From Microbacterium yannicii PS01 (GTDB lineage Bacteria > Actinomycetota > Actinomycetes > Actinomycetales > Microbacteriaceae): a stretch of 64,000 nucleotides of DNA. The stretch is taken from contig NZ_CAJF01000006.1 in the NCBI RefSeq assembly GCF_000304335.1, forward strand, positions 1 to 64,000, in the 5' to 3' direction. The notes below the pieces were generated by a model. The model ran no database searches and had not been told where the DNA came from. It worked only from the letters and a program-made list of their open reading frames with translations. Positions 51,509 through 58,777 of this stretch are shown piece after piece (position 1 is the stretch's first letter; every line of letters begins with the position of its first letter). Position numbers and translations under genes: made by a program.

Positions 51509-51561
51509 GTGTTGCTAACTACCGGTACTCAGTGGTACTGTCTAGTGGTACTCAGCAACAC
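51509..51561 (+). promoter_or_regulatory. Promoter and repeat-rich operator of the PadR operon
   Basis: TTGCTA (51513-51518), exactly 17 bases, then TACTGT (51536-51541). Embedded are three direct GGTACT repeats starting at 51524, 51534 and 51547, and an inverted repeat GTGTTGCT (51509-51516) with AGCAACAC (51554-51561) flanking the whole. PadR genes are usually autoregulated, and this layout fits an operator over the promoter. PadR genes follow at 51588. Confidence 0.65.
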
Positions 51562-51587
51562 AGAGTAGATCGAAGGAGGTGGAGAAC

Positions 51588-51959
51588 ATGGGCAATCAGA
51601 TGACGGAGATGCTGAAGGGCACTCTCGAGGGCATGGTGCTCGCGATCCTGGCCGGGCGCCCCGCGTACGGCTACGAGATCACGGCGCGACTGCGAGACGA
51701 GGGCTTCTCAGACATCGTCGAGGGCACCGTCTACGCGCTCCTCGTGCGCATCGAGCAGCGCGGACTCGTCGACGTCGAGAAGGTCCCCTCAGAGAAGGGG
51801 CCACCGCGCAAGGTGTTCTCGCTCAACCCGCAGGGACGGGCGCAGCTCGAGGAGTTCTGGGGCACCTGGACCTTCCTCGCAGAGCGGATCGAGCACCTGC
51901 GCGTCGAGCACACAGACAGCAGTGAAGAAGACGACCACACCGAGCAAGGGAAGAACTGA
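51588..51959 (+). CDS. PadR-family transcriptional regulator
   Basis: A 123-residue winged-helix repressor. LKGTLEGMVLAILAGRPAYG, then YEITARLRDEGFSDIVEGTVYALLVRIEQRGLV and the basic wing KGPPRKVFSLNPQGRAQL, are the standard PadR pattern, with a C-terminal dimerisation helix. The ATG lies 8 bases after AGGAGGT. First gene of a four-gene operon with DUF1048 and an ABC exporter; PadR regulators of this class sense a toxic compound and derepress the exporter. The operator candidate is the repeat cluster at 51509-51561. Confidence 0.93.
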   Translation: MGNQMTEMLKGTLEGMVLAILAGRPAYGYEITARLRDEGFSDIVEGTVYALLVRIEQRGLVDVEKVPSEKGPPRKVFSLNPQGRAQLEEFWGTWTFLAERIEHLRVEHTDSSEEDDHTEQGKN

Positions 51960-51960
51960 C

Positions 51961-52329
51961 ATGGCCGCCAAATGGATCGAAACCCTCACCGGGTCCCTCG
52001 AGCAGAAGAAGCAGTACAAGCAGTACAAGGCACGGATCGCCGCGCTGCCCGAGCCGTACGGCAGCGTCGCCAAGGCGACCGAGCGCTATCTCATGTACGC
52101 CGGCGCCATCACCGACGGCGACACCATGATGACGATGTTCGGCGACTTCGCCGACCTGTGGGAGCGGGCGGCCGCCGATGAGACGCCCGTCCGCGACATC
52201 GTCGGAGAGGACCCCGTCGAGTTCGCGGAGACGTTCGCCGCCGCGTACGACGCGAAGCAGTGGATCGACAAGGAGCGGGCGCGGCTGAACAAGGCCGTCG
52301 CCGACGCCGAGAAGGGAGAGCAGAAATGA
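51961..52329 (+). CDS. DUF1048 protein of a PadR-ABC operon
   Basis: A 122-residue, mostly helical protein: WIETLTGSLEQKKQYKQYKA, then ALPEPYGSVAKATERYLMYAG and a C-terminal acidic-basic helix (ARLNKAVADAEKGEQ). The DUF1048 family is almost always found between a PadR regulator and an ABC exporter, as here, and its structure is a helical bundle. The function is unknown. It begins one base after the PadR stop, and its own stop overlaps the ATPase ATG (ATGA). It may be a regulator partner or a drug-binding helper; neither has been shown as far as I know. Confidence 0.85.
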   Translation: MAAKWIETLTGSLEQKKQYKQYKARIAALPEPYGSVAKATERYLMYAGAITDGDTMMTMFGDFADLWERAAADETPVRDIVGEDPVEFAETFAAAYDAKQWIDKERARLNKAVADAEKGEQK

Positions 52330-53150
52330 GCACCGACGCAGCCATCCGGGTCAGAGGCCTGGAGAAGTCGTACAAAGACCTCCACGTCCTGCGCGGCGTC
52401 GACTTCGACGTGGCCACGGGCAGCATCTTCGCCCTGCTCGGCTCCAACGGAGCCGGAAAGACCACCGTGATCCGCATTCTGGCCACGCTCTTGAAGGCGG
52501 ATGCCGGAACCGCGGTCGCGAACGGTTTCGACGTCGCCGCCCAGCCGGGCGAGGTCCGCGAGTCCATCAGCCTCACCGGGCAGTTCGCCGCCGTGGACGA
52601 GGTGCTCACCGGGCGCGAGAACCTCGTGCTGGTGGCGAAGCTGCGCCACCTCGAGAACCCCGGCGGCATCGCGGACGATCTGCTCGCACGCTTCGCGCTC
52701 ACCGATGCGGGCGGGCGCAGGGCGGGCACCTACTCGGGCGGCATGCGACGCCGGCTCGACATCGCGATGAGCCTGATCGGCAACCCGCCGCTCATCATCC
52801 TCGACGAGCCGACGACCGGTCTCGACCCCGAGGCGCGCCTCGAGGTGTGGGGCGCGGTTCAGGAGCTCGCCCGTGGCGGCACCACAGTGCTGCTGACGAC
52901 GCAGTACCTCGATGAGGCCGAGCAGCTCGCCGACCGGATCGCGATCCTCCACGAGGGCCGGATCATCGTCAACGGCACCTTGGCCGAGCTGAAGCAGTTG
53001 CTGCCGCCGGCCAAGGTCGAGTACGTCGAGAAGCAGCCGAGCCTCGAGGAGATCTTCTTCGCGGTCGTCGGCAACCGAACGACCGGCGCCGGAGCCACCG
53101 TCGCCGCCCCGGCCGCAGAGACCGACACGACACGTAAGGAGCGATCATGA
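52326..53150 (+). CDS. ABC exporter ATPase, DrrA-like
   Basis: A 274-residue ATP-binding subunit of a drug exporter of the daunorubicin-resistance type. Walker A GSNGAGKTTV, signature YSGGMRRRLDIAMSL, Walker B LIILDEPTTGLDPEARLEVW and the H-loop TTQYLDEAEQLADRI are all intact. The C-terminal part after residue 220 (EYVEKQPSLEEIFFAVVG) is the DrrA accessory tail. It overlaps the DUF1048 stop and the next ATG. With the single permease it would form a two-subunit exporter for a hydrophobic compound, controlled by PadR. Confidence 0.94.
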   Translation: MSTDAAIRVRGLEKSYKDLHVLRGVDFDVATGSIFALLGSNGAGKTTVIRILATLLKADAGTAVANGFDVAAQPGEVRESISLTGQFAAVDEVLTGRENLVLVAKLRHLENPGGIADDLLARFALTDAGGRRAGTYSGGMRRRLDIAMSLIGNPPLIILDEPTTGLDPEARLEVWGAVQELARGGTTVLLTTQYLDEAEQLADRIAILHEGRIIVNGTLAELKQLLPPAKVEYVEKQPSLEEIFFAVVGNRTTGAGATVAAPAAETDTTRKERS

Positions 53151-53911
53151 GCACCACCCACTTCGCCGGCGATACCGCCGTCCTGACCAAGCGCTCGCTG
53201 ACGCACATCCTCCGCAGCCCCGACACGATCATCACCACCGCTGTGACCCCGGTCGCGCTGATGCTGCTGTTCGTCTACGTGCTCGGCGGCGCGATCGACA
53301 CCGGCTCGATGTCGTACATCGACTACATGCTCCCGGGCATCCTGCTGATCACGATCGCGTCGGGCATCGCGTACACCGCGTACCGGCTGTTCCTCGACAT
53401 GCAGGGCGGGATCTTCGAGCGCTTCCAGTCCATGCCGATCGCACGCTCGTCCGTGCTGTGGGCACACGTGCTTACCTCGCTCGTCGCGAACATGATCTCG
53501 CTCGTGATCGTCGTGGGGGTGGCGCTCCTCATGGGGTTCCGCACCGGCGCGAACGTGCTCGAGTGGCTTGCCGTCGCCGGCATCCTGATCCTGTTCACCC
53601 TGGCGCTGACCTGGATCGCCGTGATCGCCGGACTCTCGGCGAAAACGGTCGACGGAGCGAGCGCGTTCTCGTACCCGCTCATCTTCCTGCCGTTCATCAG
53701 CTCGGCGTTCGTCCCGACCGACACCATGCCGGCTCCGGTCGCCTGGTTCGCCGAGAACCAGCCCGTCACCTCGATCGTCGACACGATTCGCGCGCTGTTC
53801 GCAGGCCAGCCGGTCGGAAACGAGATCTGGGTCGCCCTCGCCTGGTGCGTCGGCATCCTGATCGTCGCGTACTTCGCGGCGATGGCCATCTACCGCAAGA
53901 AGATCAGCTGA
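53147..53911 (+). CDS. ABC exporter permease, DrrB/ABC-2 type
   Basis: A 254-residue membrane subunit with six hydrophobic segments and the ABC-2 signature: LTHILRSPDTIITTAVTPVA at the first helix, MLPGILLITIASGIAYTAYR, LFLDMQGGIFERFQSMPIAR (coupling helix), and LPFISSAFVPTDTMPAPVAW. The ATG overlaps the ATPase stop. It ends the PadR operon and is followed by a strong hairpin at 53935. It exports a hydrophobic compound together with the DrrA-like ATPase. Confidence 0.93.
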   Translation: MSTTHFAGDTAVLTKRSLTHILRSPDTIITTAVTPVALMLLFVYVLGGAIDTGSMSYIDYMLPGILLITIASGIAYTAYRLFLDMQGGIFERFQSMPIARSSVLWAHVLTSLVANMISLVIVVGVALLMGFRTGANVLEWLAVAGILILFTLALTWIAVIAGLSAKTVDGASAFSYPLIFLPFISSAFVPTDTMPAPVAWFAENQPVTSIVDTIRALFAGQPVGNEIWVALAWCVGILIVAYFAAMAIYRKKIS

Positions 53912-53934
53912 CGTGACGTCCGCGACACGTTCGA

Positions 53935-53972
53935 AAGCCCCGCGTTCCCTGGTGACAGGAACCGCGGGGCTT
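53935..53972 (+). terminator. Terminator of the PadR-ABC operon
   Basis: AAGCCCCGCG (53935-53944) pairs with the CGCGGGGCTT end (to 53972), continued by a TTCC/GGAA inner stem. It lies 24 bases after the permease stop and reads well in both directions. Confidence 0.75.
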
Positions 53973-54003
53973 CCGTGCGTGCCGCGTCGGCGGGGCGGGT
54001 CCT

Positions 54004-54038
54004 GGTAACGTTGCCACACATTCTGGTAACGTTGCCAC
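54004..54038. promoter_or_regulatory. Doubled LacI-type operator
   Basis: Two identical copies of TGGTAACGTTGCCA (54004-54017 and 54025-54038), spaced 21 bases (two helical turns), each centred on AACGTT and nearly palindromic. They precede the pair of Gfo/Idh/MocA genes by about 50 bases. A two-site arrangement suggests cooperative binding. The LacI protein at 63183, or one outside the window, would be the binder (inference). Confidence 0.75.
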
Positions 54039-54088
54039 ACGTCGAACGGCCCACCGCGACACCGCCCTGACACAAAGGAGTGCCCAGC

Positions 54089-55105
54089 GTGACAGACGAC
54101 GTCATCGGCGTGGGGATCGCCGGGTTCTGGCACGTCCATGCCGACGATTACGCCCGTGACGCCGCGGAGCACCCGAGGACCAGAGTGGTCGCGGGATGGG
54201 ATGCGGATCCGGACCTCGGTCGCGAGGGCGCGGACCGCCTCGGGATCGCGCGGGCGGAATCCCTCGACGAGCTTCTCACCCGACCCGACGTGGCGGGAAT
54301 CGTCGTGACCACGGCGACCGCCGACCACACCGATGTGATCGCGCGCGCGATCCGTGCCGGCACGCACGTCTTCACCGAGAAGCTCCTCGCGCCGACCGTG
54401 GCGGAGTGCGAGGCGCTGGCCGCGGCGGCTCGCGAGCGCGGGGTCGCCCTCGTGGTGTCGCTTCCCCGGCTGTCGGAGCCGGCGCTGGTGACGGCATCCC
54501 GTCTGGTCGATTCCGGTGCTCTCGGCGCTGTGACGTACGCACGCGTGCGCATCGCCCACGACGGGTGGCTCGGCGGTTGGCTGCCGGACCGGTTCGCCGA
54601 CCCCGTCGCTGCGATCGGGGGCGCCTTCTCGGATCTCGGATGCCACCCGGCCTACCTCGTGCGCCGGTTCCTCGGGTCGGGGCCCGCGGTCGTGACCGCG
54701 GCGTACGGCCACGTGACGGACAAGGCGGTCGAAGACAACGCCGTGGTGATCGCGCGCTACCCCGGCGGAGCGCTGGGCGTGGCCGAGGCGAGCTTCGTGA
54801 CGACGCCGGGTGCCTTCGCCTTCGAGCTGCGCGGAACGCAGGCCTCGCTGCTCTTCGGGTTCGGGCGAGAGGACCTCATCGCCAAGGGCGGCCGCTTCGG
54901 CGACGGATGGGCGGCGGTGCCTCTCGACGAACGCGGGCGGAGTCCGTTCGAGCTGTGGGCCGACGCCGTCGGCGGCGCGGACCTCGCGGCCGAGATCGAC
55001 GACAACCTGCGGACGGCGATCGACCTCACCCGGTTCGTCGTCGCCGCCAACACCGCCGCCGCCACCGGCGGGACAGTGCACATCGAGGAGGAAGAACGGT
55101 CATGA
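54089..55105 (+). CDS. Gfo/Idh/MocA-family oxidoreductase, first of a coupled pair
   Basis: A 338-residue Rossmann-fold protein. The nucleotide motif is degenerate (VGIAGFWHVHADDYARD), and the usual EKP reads TEKLLAPTV, with the Lys retained but Pro lost. The C-terminal sheet has GGAFSDLGCHPAYLVRRFLG with the conserved Asp/His region. The GTG at 54089 has AAAGGAG upstream; GTG 54080 is an alternative. The stop overlaps the next ATG. It probably oxidises a sugar or cyclitol, or acts as a partner of the second enzyme, and lies behind the doubled LacI operator. Confidence 0.88.
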   Translation: MTDDVIGVGIAGFWHVHADDYARDAAEHPRTRVVAGWDADPDLGREGADRLGIARAESLDELLTRPDVAGIVVTTATADHTDVIARAIRAGTHVFTEKLLAPTVAECEALAAAARERGVALVVSLPRLSEPALVTASRLVDSGALGAVTYARVRIAHDGWLGGWLPDRFADPVAAIGGAFSDLGCHPAYLVRRFLGSGPAVVTAAYGHVTDKAVEDNAVVIARYPGGALGVAEASFVTTPGAFAFELRGTQASLLFGFGREDLIAKGGRFGDGWAAVPLDERGRSPFELWADAVGGADLAAEIDDNLRTAIDLTRFVVAANTAAATGGTVHIEEEERS

Positions 55106-56139
55106 CAGGTGCCGGCACACGCAGAGTGCGGATCGGGCTCATCGGCGCGGGAGGAATCGCGGGGGCGCACGTCGCGGGCTACCGCCGCAATTCCGACACC
55201 GTCGAGTTCGCGGCGATCGCCGACCCGGTGCGCGAGAGCGCCGAGAAGCGTCGCGGCGACGACGACGGCGTCCGCATCTATGCCGACTATCGCGAGATGA
55301 TCGCTGCGGGCGGCCTCGACGCGGTCGACATCTGCCTGCCGCATCACCTGCACGCCGATGCGGTCATCGCGGCGGCCGACGCCGGGCTGCACGTGCTGTG
55401 CGAGAAGCCGCTGTGCCTTACGCTCGCCGAGGCCGCCGAGATCGCCGCCGCCGTCGAGCGCACCGGCGTGACCGTGATGTGCGCGCACAACCAGCTGTTC
55501 CAGCCGGCGGTCGCGGCGGCCAAGGAGCTCATCGAGAGCGGCGCGCTCGGACGCGTCTACGAGGTGCGCACCACCGACAGCTTCTTCAACGACTTCACGG
55601 TCGAGAGCATGGGCTGGCGGGCCCGGGCGGCGACGTCGGGCGGCGGCGAGCTGATCGACACCGGCTATCACCCGCTCTATCTCCTTCAGCACCTCGCCGG
55701 AGGCACTCCGGTCGAGGTGGGCGCGATGCTCTCGCGTCATCGTCTGGAGTTCATGGAGGGCGAGGACTCGGCTCAGGTGCTGGTGCGGTATGACAATGGC
55801 GTCGTCGGCCATGTGACCACGAGCTGGGCGTACGAGCCGGCGGTGGGCACCGAGAAGTTCTCTCTCGTCGGCGAGAAGGGGTCGCTGAGCTCGGACGGCA
55901 CCACCCTCCACGTCCGCGTGCGCGGCGAGGAGCCGGTCACGACGACCTTCGAGCCGGTGCACGAGTTCGCGGCCGAGGTCGCCCACTTCGCCGGGTGCGT
56001 GCGCGAGGGCCGCCGGCCGATCCAGACCCACGTCGAGGGCATCGATGTGCTCGGCGTGATCCTGGCCGCCTATGAGTCGGCGACCACCGGCTCGATCGCG
56101 GGCGTGCGTCCCGTCGAAGGCGTGTCGGCACCCGTCTGA
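55102..56139 (+). CDS. Gfo/Idh/MocA-family oxidoreductase, second of the pair
   Basis: A 345-residue member with intact signatures: RIGLIGAGGIAGAHVAGYRR for NAD(P), CEKPLCLTLAEA for the EKP Lys, and HNQLFQPA plus GGGELIDTGYHPLYLLQ for the active-site sheet. Its start overlaps the stop of the first enzyme. Two coupled dehydrogenases next to a GH38/ROK/SIS locus suggest a catabolic route for a glycan-derived sugar. Its last 70 bases overlap the convergent hydrolase-like gene. The exact sugar is unknown. Confidence 0.92.
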   Translation: MTGAGTRRVRIGLIGAGGIAGAHVAGYRRNSDTVEFAAIADPVRESAEKRRGDDDGVRIYADYREMIAAGGLDAVDICLPHHLHADAVIAAADAGLHVLCEKPLCLTLAEAAEIAAAVERTGVTVMCAHNQLFQPAVAAAKELIESGALGRVYEVRTTDSFFNDFTVESMGWRARAATSGGGELIDTGYHPLYLLQHLAGGTPVEVGAMLSRHRLEFMEGEDSAQVLVRYDNGVVGHVTTSWAYEPAVGTEKFSLVGEKGSLSSDGTTLHVRVRGEEPVTTTFEPVHEFAAEVAHFAGCVREGRRPIQTHVEGIDVLGVILAAYESATTGSIAGVRPVEGVSAPV

Positions 56140-56813
56140 GCGGGGATCGCCTCCAGCAGGATCCGCGAGAGCTCGTCGGGGCACTCGATCTGCGGCCACC
56201 GTCCGGCGGGCAGATCGACGATCGTCAGCTTGGCCAGGTGCGGCAGCTCGCGCGCGGGATCGATGCCGGCCGCCATCCACCGGCGGATGTCGTCGGCCGT
56301 GAACTCGGTCGCGACGAGGGTCACCGGCACGGCCAGGCGGCGGGGGTCGGTGAGTTTCTGGACCTGGTCGAGAACGTGCGACGCATTGCTCTGCGTGCGC
56401 TTGTGCAGCGCCGCGAGCGTCGCGTCGACGGCACGGTATCCGGCGGTCATGGTCGTCGTGCCGCGGGCGTCGAGGGTGAAGCCGCTGAGCACGTACGCCC
56501 CGTCTGCGCTGGGAAGGCCGCCGACGTGGATGGCGCGCGCCACGCGGTCGGGGCGCCGGTTGACGGCCGCGTGCACGAGTCCGCATGACTCCGCGTGACC
56601 GACGAGCACGACGGGGCCGCGGCAGCGGTCGATGGCGGCGGTGATCTCGGCGACGTGATCGGCGAGCATCGATCCCTGGCGGTCCGCAGTGCGGGAGTCG
56701 AGGCCGCGCAGCGTCAGCGCGTGAGCGTCGTGTCCTGCGGCGCGAAGGCGGGTGGCGACGCCGTCCCACGACGACGCGTCCAGCCAGAGTCCGGGAACAA
56801 GGATGACGTCCAC
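56070..56813 (-). CDS. Alpha/beta-hydrolase homologue lacking catalytic Ser and His
   Basis: A 247-residue alpha/beta-hydrolase fold protein: MDVILVPGLWLDASSWDGV opens with the oxyanion region, and LTLRGLDS and DHVAEITAAID follow the family pattern. The nucleophile elbow, normally GHSxGG, is VGHAESCG, so the Ser position is Ala. The terminal catalytic His, normally LPxGHWPQ, is LPAGRWPQ. Both residues are gone, so it is probably not a hydrolase but a fold kept for binding. The GTG at 56813 follows AAGGAG at seven bases. It is convergent with and overlaps by 70 bases the second Gfo/Idh/MocA gene. Confidence 0.82.
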   Translation of the reverse strand: MDVILVPGLWLDASSWDGVATRLRAAGHDAHALTLRGLDSRTADRQGSMLADHVAEITAAIDRCRGPVVLVGHAESCGLVHAAVNRRPDRVARAIHVGGLPSADGAYVLSGFTLDARGTTTMTAGYRAVDATLAALHKRTQSNASHVLDQVQKLTDPRRLAVPVTLVATEFTADDIRRWMAAGIDPARELPHLAKLTIVDLPAGRWPQIECPDELSRILLEAIPAQTGADTPSTGRTPAIEPVVADS

Positions 56814-56932
56814 CCAGCATCTCCTTCACGAGGCAACATGCCATCGTGCCTCTTCTCAGCCGAAGGCGCCGAGGGGGTTGCCTGAAGGCGGCTCGTGTGC
56901 AAGCGTTTCGGCGGTAGGCCGGATGCCGTGTC

Positions 56933-58777
56933 TCAGGCGGCCCCGGTGGCGAGGGCGTCCTCGCATCCGAGCAGCAGGACTCCGGCGCTCCAGGCATGCG
57001 AGAGGGTGAGGAGCATGCCCTTCGGCTGGAAGCACGACGTCTGGTAGTAGCGCTCGGTGACCATGCCCCGGTAGGCGTTGAAGTCGCCGTCGAAGCGCGC
57101 GACGAACTGACGGAAGCACGCGAGCGTCTCGAGGGCGCGCTCCCGGTAATGGGGGTCGCCGGTGACCTGCGCGAGCTCGAGCATCTCGCGGGTGCAGACG
57201 AGGCCGTACGCGTGCAGGTGCTGGTTGGATGCCGAGGCCTGGTCGGCGCCGCGCGTTCCGAAGTCGTAGACGCCGAGCATCGAGCTGGGCGCGAAGTCGA
57301 CGTCGTAGGTGTAGCGGAAGGTGAGGGCGAAGTCGGCGGACCGGCGCGCGAGGTCGAGCCACTCTCCGCCGCCGCCGGCACGGAACAGCGCCATGTAGGC
57401 CATGAAGGCGACGTAGCCGTCCTCGCTCGTGACGGCGAGATCGACATCCTCCGGCGCCCCGTGCAGGTACTCGTCGAGCACGAACCGTGCGTAGTAGCGC
57501 CCGGCTCGCTCAGCCGCTTGGCGGTAGCGCGGATCCCAGTCCGCGGCCTCGACGAGCGCGCCGACCCAGGCGAGACCCGCCGATCCGTCCCACGAGAGCA
57601 CCTCGCCCGTCTCGGCGTGATGGATGCTGCCGAGGTTGCCGTCGGCGCGCTGGCGCGCGACCACCGCGTCGAGGTTGGAGCGCGCCGCCTCCCGCCACCG
57701 CCCGTAGCCCGCGACGGCGACGGCGCGCACGAGGAACTGCGTGGCCTCTCCGAGTGTGCGACTGTGCAGTCCGCGACGCTGCGTCGTCCAGCTCTGGGTC
57801 CAGCCGCTTCCGCGATACCAGACGCCCCAGAAGGTGCCGCTCGGCGACAGCTCTCTCGTGCAGAAGTCGATGACGTCGACCGCCGCGTCGCGGAGGGTCG
57901 CGGCATCCGTCCGGTCCGCGTGTCGCAGCATCGCGTACGCCCACGGGATGCCCGACACCCAGCCGACGTGCATCGCCTGCCGATCGACGGGTGCGCCGTC
58001 CCGGCCCGAGACCTCGCGATCGAACCCGACGGTCTCGAGCAGAACACCCGGGTCCGGATCGTAGTGCCAGCGCAGCAGCCCTTCCGCGGCCAGCTCCGCC
58101 GCCGTCGGCACGTCGACCCACGGGCGCAGAGGCGCGGCAGGCGCGGAACCGGCGTGAAGGGCTCGCAGGACGCGGGCGTAGTCGTGACGATCCGGACCGA
58201 GCGTGTGGATGCGCACCCCGAGCATGATCTCGTCGCCGGGGCGGAAGACGTGCCGAAGCGCCTCGGCAGGCCTCGGCTGCGCGTCGCCGTAGTACGTCAC
58301 CGGGAACTCTCGCGCGGGAAAGGTCGCGCTCAGCTCGGCGCGGCCGTCTCGCAGCGCGAAGCCGAGACCGGTCAGCCCCAGTGCGGTGGTCGGGTCGGCT
58401 GACAGCGCCAGGCCTGAGGCGCCGGGAGCCGGCCAGGCGAAGACCACCGGGGTCGCCGCACGGTCGGATCGGAAGTGCCACTCGTCGCTGACGAACGCGT
58501 CGTGCTGCGCGGCCGACCGGGCCCCGGCCTCGAAGCGGGGATACAGCCGGTCGTTGGCTGCCGGGCGGTTCTCGCCGTAGAAGACCCCGGGGATCAGCCA
58601 CCACGGATCCGTGGCGGCGTCGATGCGCACCGTGATGCGGACGGCCGCCGAGACCTCGTGCGGGCCCTCGTAGCGGACGGCGATCCGATGCCCATCGCTC
58701 TCGGCCGTGATGCGCACGGCGAAGTGCTCCGGGGCGGCATCGAGGATCGTCGCCGAGGGCGACGGTGCCTGGTTCAC
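56933..58777 (-). CDS. Predicted (alpha/alpha)6-barrel glycoside-active protein of the mannosidase operon
   Basis: A 614-residue protein. Residues 1-about 200 form a beta-rich domain, and the remaining about 400 residues look like a six-hairpin (alpha/alpha)6 barrel, with repeated Trp/Tyr-rich helices (GWVSGIPWAYAMLRHADR, SGWTQSWTTQRRGLHSR, RYYARFVLDEYLHGAPED). I do not recognise a CAZy family. The GTG overlaps the stop of the GH38 gene (GTGA), so translation is coupled. Conserved Asp and Glu candidates exist, but the catalytic pair cannot be named. It is the last gene of the ROK-SIS-GH38 operon and may remove another sugar from the same glycan (inference). Confidence 0.75.
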   Translation of the reverse strand: MNQAPSPSATILDAAPEHFAVRITAESDGHRIAVRYEGPHEVSAAVRITVRIDAATDPWWLIPGVFYGENRPAANDRLYPRFEAGARSAAQHDAFVSDEWHFRSDRAATPVVFAWPAPGASGLALSADPTTALGLTGLGFALRDGRAELSATFPAREFPVTYYGDAQPRPAEALRHVFRPGDEIMLGVRIHTLGPDRHDYARVLRALHAGSAPAAPLRPWVDVPTAAELAAEGLLRWHYDPDPGVLLETVGFDREVSGRDGAPVDRQAMHVGWVSGIPWAYAMLRHADRTDAATLRDAAVDVIDFCTRELSPSGTFWGVWYRGSGWTQSWTTQRRGLHSRTLGEATQFLVRAVAVAGYGRWREAARSNLDAVVARQRADGNLGSIHHAETGEVLSWDGSAGLAWVGALVEAADWDPRYRQAAERAGRYYARFVLDEYLHGAPEDVDLAVTSEDGYVAFMAYMALFRAGGGGEWLDLARRSADFALTFRYTYDVDFAPSSMLGVYDFGTRGADQASASNQHLHAYGLVCTREMLELAQVTGDPHYRERALETLACFRQFVARFDGDFNAYRGMVTERYYQTSCFQPKGMLLTLSHAWSAGVLLLGCEDALATGAA

